NCBI GenBank assembly: GCA_942492055.1
Contig: CALODP010000015.1
Coordinates: 806,001-870,000 of the forward strand
Direction of reading: 5' to 3'
Length of the DNA: 64,000 bases
Source of the DNA: CALODP01 sp942492055
GTDB lineage: Bacteria > Bacteroidota > Ignavibacteria > Ignavibacteriales > Melioribacteraceae
Shown piece by piece: positions 53,408 through 63,371 of this stretch. The notes beneath the pieces are model-generated. The model was not told the origin of the DNA and did no database searches. It worked only from the letters and a program-made list of their open reading frames with translations. Within the stretch, counting starts at the first letter, position 1. Each line of letters starts with the position of its first letter. Made by a program: the position numbers and the translations under genes.

Positions 53408-54610
53408 ATGAATAGATCTTTTTGTGAGCTTCTAACTTCGGTGGAAGCTCAATTATTTATTAAACATCACCAGCATGAAAAAGTTGAAAACATTATTCTA
53501 AAATATTCTGGGAAAACATCTCTTCCGCTAAAGGAGATTGTCGAACAGATTAAATGCCATAATAGGGCAGGAAAAAAGCTTCCGAGTTTATCCGAAAAAA
53601 AAATACTATATAAAACTGTTCCATTGGAGCAAGCTTCATCAGAACTTACTGCTGATTATAAAAGTAGCTTGGTCACAGGAAAAAGAATAATTGATCTTAC
53701 TGGTGGTCTAGGAATAGATGATATTTTTTTTTCAACGAAATTCGACGAAGTCGTATATTGTGAATTAGATAGTGAATTGGCAGAAATTGCACAGTATAAT
53801 TTCAGAATATTGGGTATAAATAATATTACTGTGAGAAATAGTGATAGTATCGCAGTACTAAAGTTATTTCCGGATGATAGTGTGGATCTGATATACGCTG
53901 ATCCTGCAAGAAGAGATGAAAATAGAAGATCAGTTGATTTGAAGTATTGCAAACCAGATATTCTCAGAAATCTTGATTTGCTTTTTCGAAAATCCCAGAA
54001 AGTAATGTTGAAGCTTGCACCAGCGTTTGATTATACAGAAGCCACACGATTGTTTCCAATGATGACTCACTGTTATGTTATTTCTGTAAATAATGAGTGT
54101 AAAGAAATATTATTGATACTCGAAAGAAATGCTAACCATTCTATTGTTGAAAAAAATGCTGTTGTATTAAATGCAAATACAATGCCGTATCTACTTTCTT
54201 CAAATGACTATTCAAAAGAATGCAATGACCAAACGCTTATAAAAGGGGAGTATCTTTATATTCCTGATGTCGCTGTAAGAAAAGCTGATTTGGTTTCTAA
54301 ACTTTGCGGTAGATATGGCGTAAACAGATTCTCCGAGAAATCGGAGTATTTGAGTTCTAAAGAGATAATTGATGGTTTTCCGGGAAGAATTCAGAAAATC
54401 ATAGATACTTTTCAGTATAATCAAAAGAATGTCTTGAAATATTTAAAAACTATCGGGATAAAAAAGGCGAATATTTCCAGAAACAACTTTCCTGACAAAC
54501 CTGAGTCTCTAAGAAAAAAGCTTAAACTGAAGGAAGGCGGGGAAGATTATTTGCTGTTTACTTCTGCATCTGATGAAAAACTAATCTTTATCCATACGAA
54601 AAGAATATAA
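53408..54610 (+). CDS. THUMP-like-domain SAM-dependent methyltransferase
   Basis: A 400-residue protein. N-terminal helical part, then a Rossmann methyltransferase with IIDLTGGLGIDDIFF (SAM loop), CELDSELAEIAQYN, VDLIYADPARRDENRR (D-P-A-R-R motif), and a C-terminal THUMP-like domain (about 300-400). Likely an RNA methyltransferase of the FCB-conserved kind; the target is unknown. It follows UPF0316 with a short gap. Confidence 0.8.
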   Translation: MNRSFCELLTSVEAQLFIKHHQHEKVENIILKYSGKTSLPLKEIVEQIKCHNRAGKKLPSLSEKKILYKTVPLEQASSELTADYKSSLVTGKRIIDLTGGLGIDDIFFSTKFDEVVYCELDSELAEIAQYNFRILGINNITVRNSDSIAVLKLFPDDSVDLIYADPARRDENRRSVDLKYCKPDILRNLDLLFRKSQKVMLKLAPAFDYTEATRLFPMMTHCYVISVNNECKEILLILERNANHSIVEKNAVVLNANTMPYLLSSNDYSKECNDQTLIKGEYLYIPDVAVRKADLVSKLCGRYGVNRFSEKSEYLSSKEIIDGFPGRIQKIIDTFQYNQKNVLKYLKTIGIKKANISRNNFPDKPESLRKKLKLKEGGEDYLLFTSASDEKLIFIHTKRI

Positions 54611-54654
54611 TTCTAAAAAAGTTCTTGCTTCATATAGAATAATTCCATAATTTC

Positions 54655-54688
54655 ATTATGTACATATGTTCATACATACCAACATAAT
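54655..54688. promoter_or_regulatory. Dyad at the GntR gene start, candidate auto-operator
   Basis: ATTATGT (54655-54661) and ACATAAT (54682-54688) form a dyad with a 20-base spacer, and further A-C-A-T repeats lie between. The position overlaps the upstream in-frame ATG at 54666, which supports the downstream start at 54699. Confidence 0.4.
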
Positions 54689-54698
54689 AGAAAACATA

Positions 54699-55430
54699 AT
54701 GCATAGAAAAATAGATCATTATAGCGCCATTCCTCTTCATGCTCAAGTTGAAAGCATAATTAGAGAATTGATTTCCGAAAAGGAATATTTGGAGGGGAAA
54801 CTTTTGCCGAATGAAGTTGATATGGCAAAGAGATTCGGAATATCTCGTAACACTGTTCGACAAGCAATTAATAAACTAGTAATGGAAGGATTACTAGTTA
54901 GAAAGAAAGGGGTAGGGACAAAAGTATGCAACCATAACCCCGTTACGACTAGTCTAAACAGCTGGAAAAGTTTTACACAAGAGATGAATGAAAAGGGAAT
55001 TCTTTTTAAGAATTACGATATAAAGGTTGAATGGGGTATTCCTCCGAAAGAAGTAGCTGATTTTTTCGGAATATCATCTGAAAAAACTGTTTTAAAGATG
55101 GAAAGGTTGAGAGGGATGGATAAAGGTCCGATTGTTTATTTTACTTCATATTTCCATCCGCGAGTAGGGTTAACCGGCGAAGAAGATTTTTCGCGCCCGT
55201 TATACGAAATGCTTGAGGAGCAATATCACACAGTAGTTGCTGTATCTAAGGAAGAAATTAGTGCTACTATTGCAAATAAATGGTTAGCCGAAAAATTGAA
55301 TGTGCAAAAAGGGGCGCCGATTTTATTTAGAAAAAGATTCGTTTATGATCCAGGGAATAGACCTGTTGAATATAATACTGGTTTTTATAATGCCGAAGAT
55401 TTTACATACTCAGTAGAAATAAAAAAATAA
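54699..55430 (+). CDS. GntR/HutC-family regulator (UTRA effector domain)
   Basis: A 243-residue protein from ATG 54699 (254 from 54666). The winged HTH has IPLHAQVESIIRELI and LPNEVDMAKRFGISRNTVRQ; the rest is a UTRA ligand domain (about 85-240) with a late LFRKRFVYDPGNRPVEY. Members sense sugars or amino acids. As first gene of a sugar-type ABC/TonB locus, it is the likely local controller. Confidence 0.9.
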   Translation: MHRKIDHYSAIPLHAQVESIIRELISEKEYLEGKLLPNEVDMAKRFGISRNTVRQAINKLVMEGLLVRKKGVGTKVCNHNPVTTSLNSWKSFTQEMNEKGILFKNYDIKVEWGIPPKEVADFFGISSEKTVLKMERLRGMDKGPIVYFTSYFHPRVGLTGEEDFSRPLYEMLEEQYHTVVAVSKEEISATIANKWLAEKLNVQKGAPILFRKRFVYDPGNRPVEYNTGFYNAEDFTYSVEIKK

Positions 55431-55441
55431 TTTTATAATAA

Positions 55442-56806
55442 ATGAAGCATGGGAGCAATACTATTCAAATGCTGAAAGCTCCGATTAAATATTCTTTCTT
55501 TTTTATTGCAATAGTCGCAGCGTTATCATTTTTCATGTTCAACGCAAAAGAAGAAACAGATGGAAGAACTCATATTAACTATTGGTATGTTGCAGGAGTT
55601 AAGGATGATATTCCCTTGTGTGCACAGCTATTTAATGAATCTCAAGATTCAATTTGGGTTGATTGTACACCGATTCCATGGAATGAACACGAAAAAAAAG
55701 TACTTACATCAATTTTAAGTCAAACGCCGCCGGATGTAGTAAATCTGGTTACTCCCGTTCCTAAATGGGCTGCTCGAAGAGCTCTTGTCGCTTTAGATGA
55801 AGGAATAGATAAAGATAATTTTGATACAACACAATTTTTCCCTGCTCTTTGGCGTGAAATGAAGTACTTGAATAAGACATTCGCACTTCCTGCCTTTACA
55901 GCTTCTTATGCACTATTTTATAATAAAGATCATTTCATAAATGCTGGTTTAGATCCTAAGAATCCTCCCAAAACATGGAATGAATTAAAAGATTATTCTA
56001 GCTCATTATTGAAAAGAGAGAACGGCAAAATTAAACGAATGGGCTTTATTCCGCAATACGGCACACTGGAAACCTCATTGGTTATTGCCCTTGAAAAAGG
56101 AGCCAAACTTGTTATTGATGACGGGACAAAAATTAATTTTACTGATTCTAGAATGACAGAAGCACTTAAATGGGAAAAGGATTATTTCGATCAGGTTACT
56201 TATGACGAAGTAAATTCTTTTATGGGCGGTTTCGGTTATGCTTCCCAACATGGCTTTATAGCCGGAAAAGTTTCAATGATGATTCTGGATAATACTTTTA
56301 TTGATCAGATCGAAAAATACGATAAATCCTTAAACTTTGGAGTGGCACCAATTCCTTCGGTTGGAGCTTCGGAGTCAATTTCTTCTACAGGTAGTTGGTG
56401 GGTTGCAATTCCAAGAGGGGCAAAACATAAAAGAGAAGCTTGGAAATTTATGAAGTTTCTTACGTCAGCTCCGGTTCAATTGCAAGAGAGCTTAAAAAGA
56501 GAAGAAACTCTGTTCCCTGCAAATATGGTTGCTGCATCTGATTCTGCTTTTCTCAATAGAAATCAAGCAATGGAAGTATTTACTAAGCAAATGGAAAGTT
56601 GTGTATCTAAGGCTATGCTTCCTTTGGCTCATGATATCTTTTGGAGAGAATTCGCCAATGCCAGAGAAAGAGTTTTGAGAGGAGTTAATACTCCGAAAGA
56701 ATCGATGGAAAAATCTCAAAAGATTGTTCAGACTTATTTGGATAGAGCTTTGGAATACGATAATTATGTAAAGGATGAGATGCCATTTGAGGAGATATTC
56801 GAATGA
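55442..56806 (+). CDS. ABC importer solute-binding protein, sugar type
   Basis: A 454-residue cluster-1 binding protein with an uncleaved or cleaved N-terminal hydrophobic segment (about 15-32; no lipobox Cys) and strands HINYWYVAG, PDVVNLVTPVPKW, ASYALFYNKDHF and GSWWVAIPRGAKHKREAWKFMKF. This is the UgpB/MalE pattern for oligosaccharides or glycerol phosphates. It starts 11 bases after the GntR stop and overlaps the permease gene by four bases. Confidence 0.88.
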   Translation: MKHGSNTIQMLKAPIKYSFFFIAIVAALSFFMFNAKEETDGRTHINYWYVAGVKDDIPLCAQLFNESQDSIWVDCTPIPWNEHEKKVLTSILSQTPPDVVNLVTPVPKWAARRALVALDEGIDKDNFDTTQFFPALWREMKYLNKTFALPAFTASYALFYNKDHFINAGLDPKNPPKTWNELKDYSSSLLKRENGKIKRMGFIPQYGTLETSLVIALEKGAKLVIDDGTKINFTDSRMTEALKWEKDYFDQVTYDEVNSFMGGFGYASQHGFIAGKVSMMILDNTFIDQIEKYDKSLNFGVAPIPSVGASESISSTGSWWVAIPRGAKHKREAWKFMKFLTSAPVQLQESLKREETLFPANMVAASDSAFLNRNQAMEVFTKQMESCVSKAMLPLAHDIFWREFANARERVLRGVNTPKESMEKSQKIVQTYLDRALEYDNYVKDEMPFEEIFE

Positions 56807-57702
56807 TTATTGGAGAAAAAAATAAAAGAAGTCTTTGGGGATATCTCTTTGTTTCTCCTTGGATAATCGGATTTATTGTTTTCGGACTTTATCCGATTGT
56901 TATGTCTATCTATTACAGCTTTTGTCAATATGATGTTTTAAGAGTTCCACAATTTATCGGTTTAAGAAATTTTAAAGAATTGCTCTTCGAAGATCAATAT
57001 TTCCTTTCTTCCATTTGGAATACCATCTATTATACATTTATTCGTACACCCCTGGTAATTTTCGGCTCTCTTTTATTGGCAGTACTTGTCTCGAATGCCG
57101 TAAAGGGAATAAAAGTTTTTCGTACACTATTTTTCATTCCCTCAATAATAACGGGTGTTATTCTTTCTGTTCTTTGGATGTGGATACTAAATCCTGAGTA
57201 CGGATTCTTCAATGCTTTTCTAAATTATTTTGGAATACAAGGCCCATTGTGGTTGTTGGATCCTGCTTGGTCAAAGCCTTCAATAATCTTGATGAGTATT
57301 TGGTCACTAGGTGGCGGAAGAATGCTGGTATTTCTTGCTGCAATACAGAGTGTTCCAAAACAATTGTACGAAGCTGTTGAATTGGATGGGGGAAATTGGT
57401 GGCAGAAATTCAGACATGTTACAATCCCTCATATTTCTCCGGTGCTTTTCTTATGGTTTATCATGGAGCTGATCTTTTCGTTACAAGTTTTCGTTGAAGC
57501 ATACATAATGACTAAAGGTGGACCGCTCAATTCGACACTCTTTTACAACTTATATCTCTACAACCGAGCATTTGATGATTTCGATATGGGATATGCTTCT
57601 GCTATGGCTTGGATTCTTTTCGTGATTACGATGATAATTACTTATGTCCAATTTAAGATGAGCAAGAAATGGGTCTATTATAGCGGAGGAGAAAAAAGCT
57701 AA
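56803..57702 (+). CDS. ABC sugar permease, MalF/UgpA type
   Basis: A 299-residue permease with six helices and the EAA loop YEAVELDGGNWWQKFRHVT for coupling to the ATPase. LWGYLFVSPWIIGFIVF is a usual opening. The stop overlaps the next permease by one base. The binding protein overlaps its start. Confidence 0.93.
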   Translation: MIIGEKNKRSLWGYLFVSPWIIGFIVFGLYPIVMSIYYSFCQYDVLRVPQFIGLRNFKELLFEDQYFLSSIWNTIYYTFIRTPLVIFGSLLLAVLVSNAVKGIKVFRTLFFIPSIITGVILSVLWMWILNPEYGFFNAFLNYFGIQGPLWLLDPAWSKPSIILMSIWSLGGGRMLVFLAAIQSVPKQLYEAVELDGGNWWQKFRHVTIPHISPVLFLWFIMELIFSLQVFVEAYIMTKGGPLNSTLFYNLYLYNRAFDDFDMGYASAMAWILFVITMIITYVQFKMSKKWVYYSGGEKS

Positions 57703-58526
57703 TGACTAATAGGAAAAGAAAAGAATATTTTGTTTTCGCCTTGATGGTCGTAGCGGCTATCTTTTTTATAATACCTTTTATTTGGATAGTGATAACTTCT
57801 GTAAAACCGGAAACAGAAGTTTTTTCAAACTCGGTAATTCCTAGCTCAATAGAGATTGGAAATTATCTTAGAGTTTTCGAGAAACTTCCTTTCTTTCAGT
57901 ATTTGCAGAATTCAGTTGTAATATCAGTTATATCAATATTGGGCACACTATTCTCTAGCTCAATAGTAGCGTACTCTTTTAGTTGTTTGAGTTGGCCAGG
58001 AAGAGATAAGCTATTTTATATTGTGCTCGCTACAATGATGTTACCAATGCAAGTGACAATGATTCCTGTCTTTGTCATATTTAAGGAGCTTGGATGGCTC
58101 AATACATTTCTACCTCTAACTGTTCCGGCTTTCTTCGGCGGTGGCGCATTTAATATATTCTTGATGAGACAGTTTTTTATGTCTATTCCGAAATCTCTTT
58201 TGGATGCTGCAAGAATTGACGGATGCTCTGAATTTCAAATATATTGGAAGATAGTACTTCCTTTGGCTAAACCGGCAATGGCTACTGTTGCAATTCTAAC
58301 ATTTATGTTCACATGGAATGATTTCCTTAGTCCGTTAATTTATTTATCGGATAAAGCTAAGGGAACATTAGCTTTAGGACTTGCTCAGTTTGCGGGACAA
58401 CAACAACCGGAATGGACAATTTTAATGGCAGCATCTGTAATGATGATGCTACCGATGATTATCATTTTCTTCATGTTTCAAAAATATTTTATCAAGGGCT
58501 TCACTATGAGTGGCATTAAAGAATAA
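57702..58526 (+). CDS. ABC sugar permease, MalG/UgpE type
   Basis: A 274-residue permease with six helices and the EAA loop LLDAARIDGCSEFQIYWKIV. FMFQKYFIKGFTMSGIKE is the family ending. It overlaps the previous permease. No ATPase gene follows, so a shared MsmX/UgpC-like ATPase elsewhere must power the importer. Confidence 0.93.
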   Translation: MTNRKRKEYFVFALMVVAAIFFIIPFIWIVITSVKPETEVFSNSVIPSSIEIGNYLRVFEKLPFFQYLQNSVVISVISILGTLFSSSIVAYSFSCLSWPGRDKLFYIVLATMMLPMQVTMIPVFVIFKELGWLNTFLPLTVPAFFGGGAFNIFLMRQFFMSIPKSLLDAARIDGCSEFQIYWKIVLPLAKPAMATVAILTFMFTWNDFLSPLIYLSDKAKGTLALGLAQFAGQQQPEWTILMAASVMMMLPMIIIFFMFQKYFIKGFTMSGIKE

Positions 58527-58541
58527 AAGTGACTCGGAGGA

Positions 58542-61532
58542 ATGTTGAATAATATTACAAAATATACTCTTGTACTCTGTACAATATTGGCTGCTAATTT
58601 TCTTTTCGCAGGTGTAACCGGAAAAATTCGCGGAAAGGTATTTGATTCTTCGAATAGGCTTCCGCTTCCCGGGGCTAATGTAATGATCGACGGAACAAAT
58701 TACGGTGCCGCTACTGATGAAAATGGAGAGTTTATAATTCTTCATGTATCTCCTGGCAATTACTCAGTTACCGCTAGCATGATTGGCTATCAGAAGATGA
58801 CGATATCGCAAGTCAATGTTATGACCGATTTGACAACAGAATTAGAATTCAAATTAGCGGAACTCTCTCTTTCATTGGAAGATGAAGTTATCGTTGTTGC
58901 TAAAAAGAAAATTATTCAAAAAGATGTAACGGCTAGTGTACAGAATATTGAGATTAAGCAACTTGAAAAATTACCAATGCCCGGAGCTAAAGAAGCATTA
59001 ATGGTTCAGGCCGGCGTCTTTTTTAATCCGGTTCCGGTAGTCGGTGGATTGGGATCTGCTGGAAAAGGGGAGAAAAGATATTCGGTCAGAGGCGGTGATC
59101 AAGATGAGATATTATGGTTTGTTGATGGAGCCAGAACAGCGAATCTTATGATAGGAAGAGCCGATTGGGGAGGCTCTTTTACTAATGTTAATATGTATGC
59201 AATAAAAGAAGTTCAAATGATGACCGGAGGCTATACTGCTGAATATGGTAATGCGCAATCCGCTATTGTTAATGTAATTACAAAGTCCGGAAACGATAAT
59301 AATTTCTTTGGAGCAGCGGAATATATTTTTAGTCCCGCCGGTCAAAGACATTTCGGTAATTACCTCTACGATAGAACTACCCAAAAGGAGTTTCTGGATC
59401 ATACGTTACCGGATGGTTCTCTTGATCCTAATTGGTGGACAAAAGAAAGACAGCAGCAAATTTATGATTATACCGATATTCCTGACCATACTTTCTATTT
59501 GAGTTTTGTCGGTCCGCTATTTTCTATAAATGGAAACAAATTAAAATTCTTTACAGCTGCGAATTATGATTCGAAAGCCTATTCTATGCCTCATCCGAGA
59601 GACTCGAGAATAAAAGAAAATTATATGGTAACATTCTCTTATTCTCCTGAAGCAATGAAATTCAAGTTTAGCGGATTTTATAATCACGATGCTCATTCTA
59701 CACTTCAAGAGAATGGTGATTTTACAAATCAGGCAAAATATAGTCGCGGTTGGGGATCTTTATTAGATACCTACTCATGGTTTGCTTCTATTGATTTCAC
59801 TCATGTTTTATCAAATGATTTTTTCTATCAGATTCTCTTTAGTACTTATTGGTCTCATTTTCTTGAGAAACCGAGTAGCTATAATCTGGTTGGAGTCAGC
59901 GAAAAACCTACACTATTTGGATTCCATCGGTATAACGGATTTGAAGATGAACCATTTGATAAGTTTTCACCAACCATTTATAATGATATGCTAACCGGTG
60001 ATATATCATTGGTGGGAAATATCAATTGGCAGTTTGATAAAAGTAACTTGTTGAAATCCGGTTTCGAATTCAGATATAATACTTATGATGAAAGAGAGAA
60101 TTTAAGACTACCTTCTTTTACCAGAGATAAATCTCTCTGGTTAAACAGAGGTTTGAATGAAACATATCATCCGCTTCAGTTCGGTTTTTACGTTCAAGAT
60201 AAGATGGAATTCGAAAGTATGATTTTGAATATCGGTCTGAGATATGATTATTTCAATCCGAACATGAGATGGTTTAAGTCGACAAATATATATAATCTTG
60301 CGGTTAATCCTAATTATGATTTAAGTGCTGATCCTGATAATGACGACATTGACGATAATGGAAATGTCAGATATTCTTTTAATAATGTTTTGAACCAACC
60401 AAGAGAATCCGCAAAAGACTATCATATGTTTAGTCCTAGATTTGGAGTCTCCTTTCCGATATCGGAAAATTCTTTACTCCACTTCAATTACGGACATTAT
60501 ATGCAGCTTCCCGCATTCGAGCAAATGTTTGAGTTTGCCTATTTCCGTCCTGAGTATATTGTGAAAAATACCATTAAGGAAAGAGAATTAGCTGCAGCGG
60601 AAGGAAGAGAAGAAAAGCATATAAAATCTAACAGTGGCGATCCCGAACGTGTTGTTGCTTATACAAACAAACCATTGAAACCGCAAAAAACTATAATGTT
60701 CGAAGTCGGGATGAAACAAAATTTTGATGATTTTGCCGTTTTGGATGTAACAGCTTTTTATAAAGATGTTTTCGACCAAACAACCGAACGTATTGGTTTG
60801 TTCGATCATTTCGTTTACGGTTGGGATCCTATTGAAAAGAAAACAACGCCTAATGTTGCGTATCAAACATTTATACCCGGAGACTATGGCGATTCAAGAG
60901 GAGTTGAAATTTCTTTCAGAACATTGTTCAGTAATGTAGTAACTCTTGATCTTAACTATAGCTATTCCAAATCTACCTCCGGTCGTGCAACACCTAGAGT
61001 AGTCAGAATCGGAGAAGACGGTGAGCCTGATTACGAATGGGATGTTGACGTTAACAAACGCATTCCGGTTGAGAAGAATAGTTCACGTCCTCATATTCTG
61101 AGAGCTAATCTCTTTCTAAAATATCCTAATTCGGAAAACTCATCATTGCTCAATACAATTATGAAAGATATGTCAATGAGCATTCTTTTCAGATACATAA
61201 GTGGGTCTGCGTTTACATACCTAGAACCGGATGATCATCCAGATACTTATAACAATCAGCGAATGCCTGCTTTAACAAATTTTGATTTGCGAATTGAGAA
61301 GGCTATTAATATTCACAAATCTCATACTCTATCGGCATATCTATACATAACAAATTTAATGAATGAGAAAAATCTAAGATCTTACGGCGATGGAGTATTC
61401 GATAGCGAAGCAACTAAAAAATTCATCGAAGATGGCACCGTTTCTACTACAGATGCGGCCGGATATGATATTAGCTGGCAAAACTACTTCGAGAAGAGAA
61501 GAATTTATTTTGGCGTTAAATATAGTTTCTAA
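58542..61532 (+). CDS. TonB-dependent receptor of the sugar locus
   Basis: A 996-residue protein with a signal peptide (about 1-23), a carboxypeptidase-regulatory domain (GKIRGKVFDSSNRLPLPGAN), a plug (QNIEIKQLEKLPMPGAKEAL; TGGYTAEYGNAQSAIVNV) and a large barrel ending KYSF. The CGGAGG site is only one base before ATG 58542, while TTG 58545 has a better four-base spacing, so the true start may be the TTG. It follows the permease by 15 bases, and two more surface genes follow it. Confidence 0.92.
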   Translation: MLNNITKYTLVLCTILAANFLFAGVTGKIRGKVFDSSNRLPLPGANVMIDGTNYGAATDENGEFIILHVSPGNYSVTASMIGYQKMTISQVNVMTDLTTELEFKLAELSLSLEDEVIVVAKKKIIQKDVTASVQNIEIKQLEKLPMPGAKEALMVQAGVFFNPVPVVGGLGSAGKGEKRYSVRGGDQDEILWFVDGARTANLMIGRADWGGSFTNVNMYAIKEVQMMTGGYTAEYGNAQSAIVNVITKSGNDNNFFGAAEYIFSPAGQRHFGNYLYDRTTQKEFLDHTLPDGSLDPNWWTKERQQQIYDYTDIPDHTFYLSFVGPLFSINGNKLKFFTAANYDSKAYSMPHPRDSRIKENYMVTFSYSPEAMKFKFSGFYNHDAHSTLQENGDFTNQAKYSRGWGSLLDTYSWFASIDFTHVLSNDFFYQILFSTYWSHFLEKPSSYNLVGVSEKPTLFGFHRYNGFEDEPFDKFSPTIYNDMLTGDISLVGNINWQFDKSNLLKSGFEFRYNTYDERENLRLPSFTRDKSLWLNRGLNETYHPLQFGFYVQDKMEFESMILNIGLRYDYFNPNMRWFKSTNIYNLAVNPNYDLSADPDNDDIDDNGNVRYSFNNVLNQPRESAKDYHMFSPRFGVSFPISENSLLHFNYGHYMQLPAFEQMFEFAYFRPEYIVKNTIKERELAAAEGREEKHIKSNSGDPERVVAYTNKPLKPQKTIMFEVGMKQNFDDFAVLDVTAFYKDVFDQTTERIGLFDHFVYGWDPIEKKTTPNVAYQTFIPGDYGDSRGVEISFRTLFSNVVTLDLNYSYSKSTSGRATPRVVRIGEDGEPDYEWDVDVNKRIPVEKNSSRPHILRANLFLKYPNSENSSLLNTIMKDMSMSILFRYISGSAFTYLEPDDHPDTYNNQRMPALTNFDLRIEKAINIHKSHTLSAYLYITNLMNEKNLRSYGDGVFDSEATKKFIEDGTVSTTDAAGYDISWQNYFEKRRIYFGVKYSF

Positions 61533-61548
61533 TTTTCACTAAGGCGAC

Positions 61549-63363
61549 ATGAAGAAAATAATAACAATATTATGTGTGCTCTCAAGCATTTCTTTTGGCC
61601 AAGCCAGGAAAGCAGAATTCCTAATTCATGATCGGGGAAATCTTTGGGAGACAATGAAAGATGACGGTACTATCGGTGCCGCAGATCCGACAAATCGGTT
61701 TGAAACTTATCCTAGCATGGATTGGCCCGGTGGACCTAACAAAATGGAAAAAGACAATCAGCGCTCTTATATGTTGGGAGCGGGAATTTGGATGGGAGGT
61801 TTTCATTCGGATGGTTCTCTTTTCTTTACTGAAAACGGGCCTTTTCAAACTGTAGATAAGGGTCTGTTTCAAGAGATGATTTTACAAAATAATTTCATCG
61901 AAAATGAAGCTCAGTTCGATCCGAATGAAGCAGAACAGATTATTACTGCAAGTTGGACTACTTCTGAAAATATATCTGTTGTTAGAAAGAGTCGAACATG
62001 GAGTTTACCTGAATACAATAATTTTATCATTATCGAATATACGATCGAAAATAAAAATGCGAATGAGATTAAAAACTTCTTCGCTGGTTTCCCTTATCTG
62101 ATAAGGCCAAGTTATCAGGATTTTGTTGTCCATAACGGTTGGGGAGATGATTATAATCGTACGGATGATTCTGTAAAATATGATCCATCTTTACAACTAC
62201 TATATTCTTTCGATGACACTCCTAATTACAGTTTGCCTGGCGATGTAGGCAATTATTGGGAAGATAAAAATGAATTAAGAACTACCGGATATGCGGGATA
62301 TTCATTGCTCTATGCTGATAATAATTCCAATGGCAAAAGCGAACCTGCTAATATTCTTTATGCGCAGCTTTTGAATAATGAGCGATTTCTTACTTCAGCA
62401 AGTAACCAAAGTGATAAAATGTACAAGATTCTATCCGGCGAGGATCGTTCCTTACAAGCGGAGAATTACGACAAATTATCCCCATTCATGATGATCTCCG
62501 TAGGGCCATATAATCTTAAGAGCAATGAGAAAATAAAGATAGTTATTGCCGAGGCTGTTGACGGACTAGATCTTAAAGAAGCTATGAATGGTTTGGATGC
62601 CCAAGAAAAACTAATAGAGGGAGAGAATCTCTTAAAAGCCTCTATTACCAAGGCAAAGGAAGTATACAACGCAAACTACAAGTTAAAGAAATTACCACCT
62701 CCGTCACCTAATCTGGAAATAATACCTGTCCCTGAGCGTCAATCAATTGCTGTTCGATGGGATATTCTTGATGATGATTACATGGATCCTTTGACATCGA
62801 AAAATGATTTATTGGAGTATCATATTTACAGATGCGACAGATCATTTATCGGGCCGTACGAAATGATTAAAAAAGTTACACCTACTAAATCAACAGACAT
62901 AAAAAGATATCTCGATAACGATCTTAATAAATGGGTATATGAAGACTACAATATCAGTCTGGGAGTTGGATATTTCTACGGAGTCACATCCGTTGATTCA
63001 AGTGGGAATGAAAGCTGGATCACTAATAGAAATGAGTCTCCGGTTTACGCGGCCAAAACACCCGCTCCTAATGCTCTGAATGTAAAAGTATTTCCAAATC
63101 CATTCAGAAAAGAATCGGGCTTCCCGGTTGCCGGATCGGAAAACTCAATTGTATGGAGCAATTTGCCCGAGAAATGTACGATTAGGGTCTATACAAGTAG
63201 TGGTGAATTGGTTGTCAAGTTGGAACACGATAATCCGAATTCAGGAGAAGAAACATGGAAACAATTATCTGACGCCAGACAACGAACTGCGCCGGGAATA
63301 TATTTCTGGACAGTTGAATCGGAAGTAGGGAACGCTAAAGGAACATTGTTGATAATCAAATAG
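61549..63363 (+). CDS. Secreted protein with type IX/FlgD-like sorting tail
   Basis: A 604-residue protein with a signal peptide (MKKIITILCVLSSISFGQ). Residues 20-370 form a beta-rich unknown domain with WP-G-GPNKME and GAGIWMGGF elements; residues 380-500 look like a fibronectin-III-type module with YGVTSVDSSGNES; the last 85 residues are a FlgD-like tail (NVKVFPNPF, GIYFWTVES, final LLIIK). Its place between the TonB receptor and PorV/PorQ points to a surface protein tied to the receptor. Confidence 0.75.
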   Translation: MKKIITILCVLSSISFGQARKAEFLIHDRGNLWETMKDDGTIGAADPTNRFETYPSMDWPGGPNKMEKDNQRSYMLGAGIWMGGFHSDGSLFFTENGPFQTVDKGLFQEMILQNNFIENEAQFDPNEAEQIITASWTTSENISVVRKSRTWSLPEYNNFIIIEYTIENKNANEIKNFFAGFPYLIRPSYQDFVVHNGWGDDYNRTDDSVKYDPSLQLLYSFDDTPNYSLPGDVGNYWEDKNELRTTGYAGYSLLYADNNSNGKSEPANILYAQLLNNERFLTSASNQSDKMYKILSGEDRSLQAENYDKLSPFMMISVGPYNLKSNEKIKIVIAEAVDGLDLKEAMNGLDAQEKLIEGENLLKASITKAKEVYNANYKLKKLPPPSPNLEIIPVPERQSIAVRWDILDDDYMDPLTSKNDLLEYHIYRCDRSFIGPYEMIKKVTPTKSTDIKRYLDNDLNKWVYEDYNISLGVGYFYGVTSVDSSGNESWITNRNESPVYAAKTPAPNALNVKVFPNPFRKESGFPVAGSENSIVWSNLPEKCTIRVYTSSGELVVKLEHDNPNSGEETWKQLSDARQRTAPGIYFWTVESEVGNAKGTLLIIK

Positions 63364-63371
63364 TGCGAAAA

